Source: Streptomyces humi
Lineage (GTDB): Bacteria > Actinomycetota > Actinomycetes > Streptomycetales > Streptomycetaceae
Reading direction: 5' to 3'
Assembly: GCF_001005085.2 (NCBI RefSeq)
Contig: NZ_LBMU02000009.1
Coordinates: forward strand, 16,372-80,371
DNA length: 64,000 nt
This document shows positions 1 through 7,839 of this stretch, in pieces. The translations under genes and the position numbers were made by a program. The notes beneath the pieces were generated by a model. The model was not told where the DNA came from. It saw only the letters and a list, made by a program, of their open reading frames with translations, and ran no database searches. Within the stretch, counting starts at the first letter, position 1. Each line of letters opens with the position of its first letter.

Positions 1-75
1 CCCTGCGAACACCAACGTCAGGGCCGCCCCGCGGCGAACCCGGCGGGGCTGGCAGAACAGCTCAGGGCCTGACAT
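1..75 (-). CDS. N-terminus of a secreted protein, probably S41/C-terminal processing peptidase (partial)
   Basis: An ATG at 75 opens a frame that runs off the window edge after 25 codons. The visible start is MSGPELFCQPRRVRRG followed by AALTLVFAG: a basic n-region and the beginning of a hydrophobic h-region, as in a signal peptide or N-terminal anchor. It lies 67 bp downstream of ftsX on the same strand, beyond a terminator hairpin. From memory, Streptomyces genomes place a carboxy-terminal processing (S41) peptidase gene directly after ftsX, and that is the only basis for the product name. No catalytic residue is in view, so the function is inference from gene order. Confidence 0.5.
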   Translation of the reverse strand, partial: MSGPELFCQPRRVRRGAALTLVFAG

Positions 76-100
76 GCCGGTGAGTCTAGGACAACGAAAA

Positions 101-130
101 GGGCCGCACGGGCGGTTGCCCGTACGGCCC
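101..130 (-). terminator. Rho-independent terminator after ftsX
   Basis: The arms GGGCCGCACGGGC and GCCCGTACGGCCC pair with one mismatch around a GGTT loop. Read on the minus strand the hairpin is followed by a T-rich run (CCCTTTTCGTTGTCC). It starts 13 bp beyond the ftsX stop codon and separates ftsEX from the next gene. Confidence 0.8.
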
Positions 131-142
131 TCTTGGCATGCG

Positions 143-1063
143 TCACACCTTCAGGTACTTGCGCAGCGCGAAGAAAGCGGCCAACGCCGGCATCAGCAGG
201 CTCGTCGCCAGGATGAGCGGCAGCTTCGTCAACACCGCGTCCCAGCCGATGAAGTTGATCAGGTTCAGCTTCTGGGAGAGGGCCAGGCCGTGGTCGATGA
301 TGAAGTAGCGGGCGACCACCAGGAATCCGCAGGCGACCGTGCCGCCGATCAGACCGGCGACGGCGGCCTCGGCGATGAACGGGGCCTGGATGTAGAAGCC
401 GGAGGCGCCGACCAGGCGCATGATGCCGGTCTCCCGCCTACGGCTGAACGCGGAGACACGCACCGTGTTGACGATCAGCATCAGGGCGACCACCAGCATC
501 AGGGCCATGACCATCCGGGCCGCCCAGTTCATGCCGTTGAGGAGACCGAAGAGGTTGTCCAGGATGCCCTTCTGGTCCTGGACGGACTGCACGCCGTCCC
601 GCCCGTCGAAGGCCGTCGCGACCACCTGGTACTTCTGCGGGTCCTTGAGCTTGATCCGGTACGACTCCTGCATCTGGTCCGGCGTGAGGGAGTCGGCCAG
701 CGGCGAGTCGCCGAACTGCTCCTTGTAGTGCTTGTACGCCTGGTCCTGCGACTCGTAGGTGACCTTCTGGACGATCGAGGTCATCTTGTCGAGGTCGGCC
801 TTGATCTGCTTCTTCTGGTCCTCGGTGACCGCGCCCTTGGCGCAGTTGGGGTCCGACTCGGCGTCGCTCTTGTTGCAGAGGAAGATCGAGACGTTGACCT
901 TGTCGTACCAGTAGCCCTTCATGGTGTTGACCTGGTCGCTCATGAGGAGCGAGCCGCCGAAGAGCGCCAGGGACAGGGCGACCGAGACGACGACCGCGAA
1001 GGTCATCGTCAGATTCCGGCGGAGACCGACACCGATCTCCGACATTACGAACGAGGCGCGCAT
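143..1063 (-). CDS. ftsX: Cell-division ABC transporter permease-like protein FtsX
   Basis: The 306-aa protein is the membrane partner of FtsE. In other bacteria FtsEX controls peptidoglycan hydrolases at division or elongation sites. One transmembrane helix lies near residues 20-42. An extracytoplasmic domain of about 130 residues follows, and three helices fill the C-terminal 130 residues (one begins AARMVMALMLVVALMLIVNT, another ends near AALAAFFALRKYLKV). This 1+3 topology and length are typical of actinobacterial FtsX. The conserved stretch SRRRETGIMRLVGAS sits in the cytoplasmic loop before the last helices. The ATG at 1063 follows a purine-rich GGAAAGG. The gene is 46 bp downstream of ftsE, so the two should be co-transcribed. 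Confidence 0.96.
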   Translation of the reverse strand: MRASFVMSEIGVGLRRNLTMTFAVVVSVALSLALFGGSLLMSDQVNTMKGYWYDKVNVSIFLCNKSDAESDPNCAKGAVTEDQKKQIKADLDKMTSIVQKVTYESQDQAYKHYKEQFGDSPLADSLTPDQMQESYRIKLKDPQKYQVVATAFDGRDGVQSVQDQKGILDNLFGLLNGMNWAARMVMALMLVVALMLIVNTVRVSAFSRRRETGIMRLVGASGFYIQAPFIAEAAVAGLIGGTVACGFLVVARYFIIDHGLALSQKLNLINFIGWDAVLTKLPLILATSLLMPALAAFFALRKYLKV

Positions 1064-1109
1064 GGCGTCGGGTTATGCCTTTCCGTGGACGTCTGCGAAG
1101 TCGTGGCGG

Positions 1110-1799
1110 TCAGTGCTGGTAGCCGTAGACGCCGCGGGCCTGGTCGCGGACGAGGCGGCCCTTCTCCAGCTCGATGACGCGCTTGCGCATCTGGTCCACG
1201 ATGTTCTGGTCGTGGGTGGCCATGATCACGGTGGTGCCGGTGCGGTTGATGCGGTCCAGGAGCTTCATGATGCCGACCGAGGTCTGCGGGTCGAGGTTGC
1301 CCGTGGGCTCGTCCGCGATCAGCAGCTTGGGCCGGTTCACGAAGGCACGCGCGATGGCCACACGCTGCTGCTCACCACCGGACAGCTCGCCGGGCATCCG
1401 GTCCTCCTTGCCGCCGAGCCCGACGAGGTCGAGCACCTGGGGCACGGACTTGCGGATCTCGCCCTTGGACTTGCCGATGACCTCCTGCGCGAAGGCCACG
1501 TTCTCGGCGACCGTCTTGTTGGGCAGCAGCCGGAAGTCCTGGAAGACCGTCCCGAGCTGGCGGCGCATCTGCGGCACCTTCCAGTTGGAGAGACGGGCGA
1601 GGTCCTTGCCCAGGACGTGCACCTGGCCGTGGCTGCACCGCTCCTCACGGAGGACCAGCCGCAGGAAGGTGGACTTCCCCGAGCCGGAGGACCCGACGAG
1701 GAACACGAACTCGCCCTTCTCCACTTCCAGGGACACATCCCTGAGTGCGGGGCGGGTCTGCTTGGGGTAGACCTTGGAGACATTGTCGAATCGGATCAC
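1110..1799 (-). CDS. ftsE: Cell-division ATP-binding protein FtsE
   Basis: The ABC ATPase (229 aa) energises FtsX at the cytoplasmic face of the membrane. Walker A is GSSGSGKST, the Q-loop is VFQDFRLLP, the signature is [13 protein letters not shown], Walker B is LLIADEP and the H-loop is ATHD. The GTG at 1799 was chosen because it gives [12 protein letters not shown], the normal FtsE N-terminus, and 229 aa is the usual length. The longer open frame upstream (to 2132) has no homologous sequence and is low-complexity. The ribosome binding site is weak, which is common in this genome. About 255 bp separate it from the divergent zinc-ribbon gene. Confidence 0.96.
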   Translation of the reverse strand: MIRFDNVSKVYPKQTRPALRDVSLEVEKGEFVFLVGSSGSGKSTFLRLVLREERCSHGQVHVLGKDLARLSNWKVPQMRRQLGTVFQDFRLLPNKTVAENVAFAQEVIGKSKGEIRKSVPQVLDLVGLGGKEDRMPGELSGGEQQRVAIARAFVNRPKLLIADEPTGNLDPQTSVGIMKLLDRINRTGTTVIMATHDQNIVDQMRKRVIELEKGRLVRDQARGVYGYQH

Positions 1800-2055
1800 G
1801 GATGCACCACGGGTCGCCGGGGGTAGATGAGCGTGACCATACGCGAACCGGGTGAGGAAGCGCAGGCGCCGGTCACGGTTGAGTGAGGCTTGTGCGGTTT
1901 TGTTCCGGGGCAGATTCTCCGGAGTGCCGTGGAGGGCCGGGCGGGCTCCGCGGACGGCCGCGCTCTTTCGGGGGGAACCTGGCACAGTGGGAGGGGAACG
2001 TTCTCGTTCCGCGGAGCGTTGTCTGGGTAATGGCCGGTGCAAGGAGGGCGAGCGC

Positions 2056-2247
2056 ATGACGTACGACCGGTTGGTGTGCGCGAACTGCGCGGCGCCCGTG
2101 AACGAGGGCCGGTGCCCCGTGTGCCGGGCCAACCGCGAGCGCCTTCAGCAGGAGAGCTTCCTCGGCGGTCTGAACCCGATGGCGCTGATCGGGCTGCTGG
2201 CGGTGCTGATCGCCGCGGTGGCGCTGCTGGCGCACCAGACCGCGTAG
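2056..2247 (+). CDS. Small zinc-ribbon single-pass membrane protein (63 aa)
   Basis: A strong Shine-Dalgarno sequence, AAGGAGGG at 2041-2048, precedes the ATG at 2056. The N-terminal half holds two CxxC knuckles (CANC and CPVC, 12 residues apart) that would make a zinc ribbon. The C-terminal half is one hydrophobic helix ([20 protein letters not shown]) ending HQTA. Small proteins of this design are found beside ftsE in streptomycetes, but the function is unknown. The gene is divergent from ftsE, and a perfect terminator follows 24 bp after its stop. Longer in-frame versions from upstream were rejected because only this start has a ribosome binding site. Confidence 0.8.
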   Translation: MTYDRLVCANCAAPVNEGRCPVCRANRERLQQESFLGGLNPMALIGLLAVLIAAVALLAHQTA

Positions 2248-2270
2248 CGAAGCTCACACAAGGACGGGAA

Positions 2271-2298
2271 AGGGCCCGGAGCCGAGGCTCCGGGCCCT
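2271..2298. terminator. Bidirectional terminator between zinc-ribbon gene and LAETG protein gene
   Basis: A perfect 13-bp stem (AGGGCCCGGAGCC with GGCTCCGGGCCCT) surrounds a GA loop. It lies between the convergent genes ending at 2247 and 2343. A short T/C-rich stretch follows on the plus strand and AAAG precedes the stem, so it can serve both strands. Confidence 0.85.
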
Positions 2299-2342
2299 TC
2301 GTCGTGCGTGGTGCGTGACGCTCCGCGTGCGGGAGGCTACCG

Positions 2343-2969
2343 TCAGGCGGCGGCGCCGCCGCGGCCGCCCATGAGGCGCGGCAGGATGCGGAAGCCGATG
2401 CCACCGGCGATCATGGTGGCGGCGCCGACGACCAGGAAGGTCGTCTCGGCGGCACCGGTCTCGGCGAGCTGGTCGCCGCTGCCCTGGGCCTGGGTGTTGG
2501 AGGTGCCCGAGCTGGTGTCCGTGAGGGCGGAGGAGCCCTCCTCCTGGGCGGAGGTGCCGGAGTTGCCGTCGGTGCCGGTGTTGTCGTTGCCACCACCGTT
2601 GCTGCCGGTGCCGCTGCCGCTGGTGCTGCCGTCGGTCGGGGCGTCGCTGGTCGGCTCGTCCGTGGGCTCGGTGGGCTCCTCGGTCGGCTGGGTCGGCTCG
2701 TCCGTGGGCTCGCTCGACTCGGAGGGCTCCTGAGTCGGCACGTCGGTGGCCGTCTCGGTCGGCTGGGCCGTGTTCGTCGGGATCTCGGTCGGGTTGTCCG
2801 TCGGGTCGTCGTCCGCCCCGAGGTTCACGTCGGCCGAGACGCCGCTCGCGTCGGCGCTGACGCCGATGGAGAGGGCGGAGGCCGCGCCGGCCGCGGTCAG
2901 TGAGGCACCGGCGGCGATCACGGCACCGGCGGCTATCCGCGCGACCCGGATCCGCGTCTTCTTCGTCAT
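2343..2969 (-). CDS. Secreted Thr/Pro/Glu-rich protein with LAETG sorting signal
   Basis: The 208-aa protein has a signal peptide at residues 1-33 (MTKKTRIRVARIAAGAV, then a hydrophobic core ending GAASA). Residues 55-110 are an acidic stalk of PTE/PTDEP-type repeats, and residues 110-165 are Gly/Ser/Thr/Asn-rich. The C-terminus holds LAETG at about residue 168, a hydrophobic helix (TTFLVVGAATMIAGGIGF) and a basic tail (RILPRLMGGRG). LAxTG is the form used by class E sortases of high-GC Gram-positives, so wall anchoring is likely; the family rule is known, this substrate is inferred. There is no folded domain: it looks like a stalk, similar in shape to short chaplin-like or wall-spacer proteins. 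No sortase gene is nearby. Confidence 0.8.
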   Translation of the reverse strand: MTKKTRIRVARIAAGAVIAAGASLTAAGAASALSIGVSADASGVSADVNLGADDDPTDNPTEIPTNTAQPTETATDVPTQEPSESSEPTDEPTQPTEEPTEPTDEPTSDAPTDGSTSGSGTGSNGGGNDNTGTDGNSGTSAQEEGSSALTDTSSGTSNTQAQGSGDQLAETGAAETTFLVVGAATMIAGGIGFRILPRLMGGRGGAAA

Positions 2970-3296
2970 CTGGTTGCTACCCCCAGTAGCTGATAGTCAA
3001 TGAGCGGGCGCATGGGGCCGGCCGTGATCGACGGGGGCGGTAGACGTGTGAACGCGACACCAGGTCCCCCGGTTCACATGCGCCCCAGAGATACGCATGC
3101 CACGCTTCACCCTTCCCATTTTTCAAAGCAACGTCAAGGCCGTTGCGTGCGCGATGTCCAGTTGCGCGCCGAATGCCGGGAGTTGAAGTGTGTGAGTGTG
3201 ATGTAAAACCCAGGCATTCCCTGGGGAAAACGAGAACTGCCGCCCCAAGGGCGGCAGTTCACGATCGTTCGGCCCGTCATGGGCAAGTCGACAAAG
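2970..3296. other. Intergenic region upstream of the LAETG protein gene
   Basis: There is no convincing gene in these 327 bp. The half nearest 2970 must hold the promoter and leader of the LAETG protein gene. The half nearest 3297 holds the prfB terminator (separate entry) and a small CCCAGG/CCTGGG hairpin at about 3210-3226. The stretch around 3115-3130 is unusually A/T-rich for this DNA. No sigma-factor site could be assigned with confidence. Confidence 0.5.
3234..3260 (-). terminator. Rho-independent terminator of prfB
   Basis: A perfect 12-bp stem, GAACTGCCGCCC with GGGCGGCAGTTC, has a 3-nt loop. On the minus strand it is followed by TCGTTTTCCC. It lies 36 bp past the prfB stop codon. 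Confidence 0.88.
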
Positions 3297-4403
3297 TTAC
3301 TTCTCCTGCTGCTTGCGCCAGCGAATTCCGGCCTCCAGGAAGCCGTCGATCTCGCCGTTGAACACGGCCTCGGGGTTGCCCACCTCGTACTCGGTCCGCA
3401 GGTCCTTGACCATCTGGTACGGGTGCAGCACGTACGACCGCATCTGGTTGCCCCAGGAGTTGCCGCCGTCGCCCTTGAGGGCGTCCATCTTGGCCTGTTC
3501 CTCCTGCCGGCGCCGCTCCAGCAGCTTGGCCTGGAGGACGTTCATCGCGGTCGCCTTGTTCTGGATCTGCGACCGCTCGTTCTGGCAGGAGACGACGATG
3601 CCGGTGGGGATGTGGGTCAGGCGCACCGCGGAGTCGGTGGTGTTGACGCCCTGGCCGCCGGGGCCCGAGGAGCGGTACACGTCCACCCGCAGTTCGGACT
3701 CGTCGATCTCGATGTGGTCGGTCTGCTCGACCACGGGGAGGATCTCGACGCCCGCGAAGGAGGTCTGGCGGCGGCCCTGGTTGTCGTACGGCGAGATGCG
3801 CACGAGGCGGTGCGTGCCCTGCTCCACGGAGAGCGTCCCGTAGGCGTACGGCACCTGGACGGCGAAGGTGGTCGACTTGATGCCGGCCTCTTCCGCGTAC
3901 GACGTCTCGTAGACCTCGGTCTTGTACCCGTGCTGCTCGGCCCAGCGCAGGTACATGCGCTGGAGCTTCTCGGCGAAGTCGGCGGCGTCGACGCCACCGG
4001 CCTCCGCGCGGATGTTGACGAGTGCTTCCCGGGAGTCGTACTCACCGCTGAGCAGCGTCCGGACCTCCATCTCGTCCAGCGCCTTGCGGACGGCGGCCAG
4101 CTCGGACTCGGCCTCGGCACGGGTGTCCGGGTCGTCCTCCTCCTCGGCCATCTCGAAGAGCACGGCGAGATCGTCGATCCGCCCGCGCAGCGCCTCCGCC
4201 TTCCTGACCTCGGCCTGGAGGTGGGAGAGCCTGCTGGTGATCTTCTGCGCCTCGTCCGGGTTGTCCCACAGGGACGGCGCGGCCGCCTGCTCCTCGAGCA
4301 CGGCGATGTCTGCCCTCAGCTTGTCGAGGTCCAGAACGGCCTCGATCGACTCCATGGTCGAGGAGAGGGACTTGAGCTCTTCGGATACATCGACGACTGC
4401 CAC
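3297..4403 (-). CDS. prfB: Peptide chain release factor 2
   Basis: RF2 (368 aa) ends translation at UGA and UAA. The catalytic GGQ is at residues 249-251 within [17 protein letters not shown]. The codon-recognition tripeptide is at 204-206 and reads SPY ([11 protein letters not shown]) where the textbook RF2 has SPF. The start is GTG at 4403, with GGGAGG just upstream, giving [11 protein letters not shown] and the usual length. The gene is uninterrupted: the +1 programmed frameshift and in-frame UGA of Escherichia coli prfB are absent, as generally seen in Actinobacteria. The gene is followed by a strong terminator, so it is probably transcribed alone or from a promoter within the repeat-rich region upstream. 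Confidence 0.97.
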   Translation of the reverse strand: MAVVDVSEELKSLSSTMESIEAVLDLDKLRADIAVLEEQAAAPSLWDNPDEAQKITSRLSHLQAEVRKAEALRGRIDDLAVLFEMAEEEDDPDTRAEAESELAAVRKALDEMEVRTLLSGEYDSREALVNIRAEAGGVDAADFAEKLQRMYLRWAEQHGYKTEVYETSYAEEAGIKSTTFAVQVPYAYGTLSVEQGTHRLVRISPYDNQGRRQTSFAGVEILPVVEQTDHIEIDESELRVDVYRSSGPGGQGVNTTDSAVRLTHIPTGIVVSCQNERSQIQNKATAMNVLQAKLLERRRQEEQAKMDALKGDGGNSWGNQMRSYVLHPYQMVKDLRTEYEVGNPEAVFNGEIDGFLEAGIRWRKQQEK

Positions 4404-4827
4404 GCCTCCCAGCGTAACGGCTCCGCCAACCGAGCATGGCCGACGGGCCTCGCCCACCCGCCGTCCCGGACCCTGGGGAGAGGGGCGCGCACGGAACCGA
4501 AACGGCAGTACGGGGCGGAGGCCGCTTCCCTCCGCGGTCCGGGGCGGAGCCCAGGGCCGGTGACCGTGTCGGACAGGCTGGCCGGCTGGCCGACGGGCGG
4601 GCCGACTGGCGGGCGGGCTGGCTGGCCGACGGGCAGGCGGGCTGGCTGGCCGACGGGCAGGCGGGCTGGCTGGCCGACGGGCAGGCGGGCGGACAGGCTG
4701 GCCGACGGGCGGGCTGGCTCGCTGGCTGGCTCGCTGGCCGGCTGGCTCGCTGGCCGGCTGGCTCGCTGGCTGGCTCGCTGGCTGGCTGGCTGGCTGGCTG
4801 GGGAAGCACGGCCGAGCCGCCGGCAGG
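4404..4827. other. prfB-pkaB intergenic region, largely a tandem-repeat tract
   Basis: These 424 bp separate prfB and pkaB, both on the minus strand. Nearest prfB (4404-4560) is ordinary non-coding sequence that must hold the prfB promoter, including a single CGTAAC at about 4413. The rest is the minisatellite annotated separately. Open frames through it only translate the repeat (for example RLADGQAGW on plus, ASQPACPS on minus) and are not genes. Confidence 0.7.
4571..4802. repeat. GC-rich minisatellite (24-bp and 12-bp units)
   Basis: Three perfect head-to-tail 24-bp copies occupy 4615-4638, 4639-4662 and 4663-4686, each made of GGGCTGGCTGGC then CGACGGGCAGGC. Degenerate copies lie on both sides. 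From about 4711 the tract turns into a run of GCTGGCTC / GCTGGCCG elements and ends in pure GGCT repeats before 4802. The strands are strongly asymmetric, with G and T favoured on plus. It abuts the 3-prime end of pkaB, whose stop is at 4828. Confidence 0.95.
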
Positions 4828-6057
4828 TCACGGGGTCGAGGTGCTGTGCGTCTCCTGCGGGGGCGAGTCGTCGCCCGACGACGCCAGCCACGCGCCGACG
4901 CCCACCGCGGCGGCCACCACCACTCCGGCCACCGCCAGCGTCACCCTGCGCCGCCGGGCCGCCACGCGATGGCGGGCCGAACCGGGCCGCGGGGCCCCGG
5001 AGGCGCGCGGTGCCCGTGCCGTACCGCGGGCGCCGCCCGCCAGCTCGTCGGGCCCCGGCACCCGCATCGACGTGTGCGTGTCCCGGTTGGAGTCCGGCTT
5101 CGCGCCCGGCACCAGGGAGACGGCGCCGCGCCGTCGTACCCGCTGCTCCTCCTCGGCCGGGGCCGCGGCCGGCTCGTCGGCCGCCTCCTCCGACGACTCC
5201 GCGTCCGGTTCGTCGACGTCCAGCGGCGGCATCCCGGCCAGCGTCGGCAGCTGCTCCCGCAGCCTCGCGGCCAGCTCGGAGGCGCGCAGCCGGGAGGCGG
5301 GCGCCTTGGCCAGACACTGGACGAGCAGCTGCCAGAGCTCCTCGGGGATGCCGGGCAGGGGGACGACCGTCTCCGTGACGTGGCGGCGCAGCACGGCGCC
5401 GGGGTGGCCGCCGCCGAAGGGGGTGAAGCCGGCCAGGAGCTCGTACAGGACCGTCGCCAGCGCGTAGATGTCCACCGACGCGCGGGGCGGCAGGCCCTCC
5501 ACGATCTCCGGGGCCAGGTAGTCGGGGGTACCGATGATCTTCGTGGCCCGGGTCCGCTTCGGGGAGTCGATCAGCTTCGCGACGCCGAAGTCGGTCAGCA
5601 GGGCGGGGTGGGAGCCGCCGGGGCCGAGCGGACCCTGCATGTCGAGCAGCACGTTCTCCGGCTTGACGTCGCGGTGCACGACGCCCGCCGCGTGCGCGGC
5701 CGCCAGCCCGTCCGCGACGTCCGCGACGATGGCGACGGCCGCCTCGGGCGCGAGGCGCCGCTCCCGCTCCAGGCGGGTGCGCAGATCGGTGCCCCGGACC
5801 AGGTCCATGACGAGGGCGAGGTCGTTGCCGTCGACCACGAGATCGCGGACGGAGACGACGTTGGGGTGCTCCAGGCCCAGCAGGGCCGTGCGCTCCTGCA
5901 CGAAGCGGCCCACGAGTTCCTCGTCGGACGCGAGGTCCTCGCGCAGCAGCTTGATGGCGACGGGCCCCTCCGGCCCCTCGCCCAGCCACACCGTGCCGGC
6001 GCTGCCCCGTCCCAGGATCTGGTTGGCGGTGTACCGGCTGCCGATCTTCCGTGCCAA
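4828..6057 (-). CDS. pkaB: Membrane Ser/Thr protein kinase, PkaB type
   Basis: The 409-aa Hanks-type kinase has a P-loop ([13 protein letters not shown], residues 17-29), catalytic Lys in VAIKLL, catalytic loop HRDVKPEN, metal-binding DFG and the activation-loop end [10 protein letters not shown] Pro/Ala/Glu-rich juxtamembrane linker covers residues 270-365. One transmembrane helix ([21 protein letters not shown]) and a tail of about 20 residues rich in Ser/Thr lie at the C-terminus. The kinase is therefore cytoplasmic and has almost no extracellular sensor. TTG at 6057 was chosen: it gives [18 protein letters not shown] and has GGAG upstream. The 78-bp extension above it looks non-coding. 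The partner pkaA lies 111 bp upstream on the same strand, matching my memory of the pkaA-pkaB pair of Streptomyces coelicolor. Confidence 0.92.
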   Translation of the reverse strand: MARKIGSRYTANQILGRGSAGTVWLGEGPEGPVAIKLLREDLASDEELVGRFVQERTALLGLEHPNVVSVRDLVVDGNDLALVMDLVRGTDLRTRLERERRLAPEAAVAIVADVADGLAAAHAAGVVHRDVKPENVLLDMQGPLGPGGSHPALLTDFGVAKLIDSPKRTRATKIIGTPDYLAPEIVEGLPPRASVDIYALATVLYELLAGFTPFGGGHPGAVLRRHVTETVVPLPGIPEELWQLLVQCLAKAPASRLRASELAARLREQLPTLAGMPPLDVDEPDAESSEEAADEPAAAPAEEEQRVRRRGAVSLVPGAKPDSNRDTHTSMRVPGPDELAGGARGTARAPRASGAPRPGSARHRVAARRRRVTLAVAGVVVAAAVGVGAWLASSGDDSPPQETHSTSTP

Positions 6058-6168
6058 GACTGCTCCTACCGACGCGTGTTGCCGATAAAAGTACGCGTCG
6101 GAAGAGCCAACCTTCACCCCGGAGGCGGAAATCACCCGCCAGATGTCGACAAGTCCCCAAACTCGCGG

Positions 6169-7839
6169 TCAGTTGCCGGAGCCGCTGCCCAGGTCCTTGA
6201 CCCAGCTGCTGACCGTGCCGGCCCAGTCGCTCAGCTGGTGCCAGTAGCCCCGGCCCTGTCCCACCCAGGTGTGCACCGGGGTCAGGTCCCAGATCAGCCA
6301 GCCCGCGACGAACAGGATGACGACCATGAACAGGCAGCCCTTGAGACAGCCGAGGCCGGGGATCCGCATCGGGTTGGCGCTGCGGCGGCGGGGCTCCCGG
6401 GGCTCCCGCGGGGCTCGCTGCGGCTCGGCCGGGGGCGCGTAGCGCTGCTGCGGCTGGTGGCCGTACCCGGCCGGCTGCTGCTGGCCGTACCCGCCCGGTC
6501 CGCCCTGCGGTCCGCCCTGCTGTCCACGCGGCTGCGGCCGGCGCACCGGCTGCTGCTGCGGGGCCTGGCGCGGCTGCTGCTGCGGCCGGGCCACCTGGCG
6601 CTGGGGGCGGCGGCGCAGCGGGTCCTCGCCCGGGTCGAGGTACTGGACCTGGGTCTGCTCGTTGCGGTCGCGGGCCGCGCGGAGCTGGGTCTGCCAGGGG
6701 TGCGGCTGCTCCGGCTGCTGCGGTCCGCCGCCCGGCTGCCCCTGGGGCATCGGCGGCATGACGGCGGTGGGGTCGGCGGCGCCGGTGTTCGGCAGCACCG
6801 CGGTCGGGTCCGCCGCACCGGCCGGACCGCCGGTGTGCGGGAGGAAGCTGGTCGCGGCGTTCGGGTCGTACCCGCCGGTGTTCGGCAGCACCTGCGTGGG
6901 ATCGGCGGAGCCCGGTACGGCCGCCGGCGCCGGGTCGGGGGCCAGCAGGGCGCCCACGCCCTCGGCCGCGGCGATCTGCGCGGAGTTCGCGTGCACGCCG
7001 ATGCCCTCGGCGACGACCCGCAGGCCGCGCGCGAGGTTCTCGGCGCTGGGCCGGTCGTCGGGGTTCTTGCGCAGGCACCGCTCTATGACCGTCCACAGCG
7101 GGTCGGGGACGGTCGAGGGGCGGCGGGGTTCGGCGCTGAGGTGCTGGTGGAGGACTTCCAGGGCACTGCCGCCGGAGAACGGCGGGCGGCCGGTGACCAG
7201 CTCGTACAGCAGGATGCCGGCGCCGTAGATGTCGACGGCGGAGGTCTGCGGGCGGCCCTCGGCGGACTCCGGTGCCACGTACGCGGGCGTGCCGACGAAC
7301 TCGTGGGTGCGGGTCAGGCCCGGGGAGTCGGCGAGGCGGGCGATGCCGAAGTCGGTCAGCATCGGGTGCATCTGGCCATTCAACTGCTGGAGCAGCACGT
7401 TGGCCGGTTTCAGGTCGCGGTGCACGACGCCGTCGGCGTGGCTGGCGGCGAGCGCGTCGGCGACCTGCGCGGTGAGCAGGGCGGCGGCCACGGGCGTGAA
7501 GGGGCCACTCTCGCGCAGGTAGCGGTGCAGGTCGGGACCCTCGACGAGGTCCATGACCAGGGCCAGGAGATCACCCTCGACGACCAGGTCCCGCACCCGG
7601 ACGATGTTCGGGTGGGTCAGCCGGAGCAGGACCGAGCGCTCCCGCAGGAAGCGCATCACGATGTCGGGGTCGCTCGCGAGCTCTTCCTTGAGGACCTTGA
7701 TCGCGACGGTCTCACCGGGCTGGCCGGGCACGGCAGCCTCGGCGCCCGCGGTCTCCCGCTGGCGGGCACGCCAGACGGTACCGGTGGCGCCGCGTCCGAG
7801 CGGCTCCTCCAGGAGGTACTTGCTGCCTACCGGCCGCAC
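6169..7839 (-). CDS. pkaA: Membrane Ser/Thr protein kinase, PkaA type
   Basis: The kinase domain fills residues 5-280 of this 556-aa protein: GRGATGTVWRARQ, catalytic Lys in VAIKVL, HRDLKPAN, TDFG and GTPAYVAPE. Residues 290-490 are a disordered linker. It carries several VLPNTG / DPTAVLPNTG repeats, which are possible Thr phosphorylation sites, and then a Gln/Pro/Gly-rich stretch. One helix (CLFMVVILFVAGWLIWDL, about 501-518) precedes a Trp/Gly-rich external tail of about 40 residues. GTG at 7839 gives VRPVGSKYLLEEPLGRG with GGGAG upstream. The open frame continues upstream to 8046 through a 12-bp repeat that would add KQLGKQLG-type sequence; I treat that as leader. It is divergent from the FHA/FtsK gene. 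Confidence 0.92.
   Translation of the reverse strand: MRPVGSKYLLEEPLGRGATGTVWRARQRETAGAEAAVPGQPGETVAIKVLKEELASDPDIVMRFLRERSVLLRLTHPNIVRVRDLVVEGDLLALVMDLVEGPDLHRYLRESGPFTPVAAALLTAQVADALAASHADGVVHRDLKPANVLLQQLNGQMHPMLTDFGIARLADSPGLTRTHEFVGTPAYVAPESAEGRPQTSAVDIYGAGILLYELVTGRPPFSGGSALEVLHQHLSAEPRRPSTVPDPLWTVIERCLRKNPDDRPSAENLARGLRVVAEGIGVHANSAQIAAAEGVGALLAPDPAPAAVPGSADPTQVLPNTGGYDPNAATSFLPHTGGPAGAADPTAVLPNTGAADPTAVMPPMPQGQPGGGPQQPEQPHPWQTQLRAARDRNEQTQVQYLDPGEDPLRRRPQRQVARPQQQPRQAPQQQPVRRPQPRGQQGGPQGGPGGYGQQQPAGYGHQPQQRYAPPAEPQRAPREPREPRRRSANPMRIPGLGCLKGCLFMVVILFVAGWLIWDLTPVHTWVGQGRGYWHQLSDWAGTVSSWVKDLGSGSGN

Noticed and set aside
2037..2318. Alternative frame overlapping the zinc-ribbon gene
   Set aside because: It has no ribosome binding site and Arg/Ala/Gly-rich sequence, while the frame at 2056-2247 has a strong site, zinc knuckles and a helix.
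3297..4403. Programmed +1 frameshift in prfB
   Set aside because: The coding frame is continuous from the GTG start to the stop with no in-frame UGA near codon 25, so no recoding is needed.
4436..5467. Plus-strand frame through the repeat tract encoding [13 protein letters not shown] repeats
   Set aside because: It is only the translation of the minisatellite plus the antisense of pkaB, with no ribosome binding site or domain.
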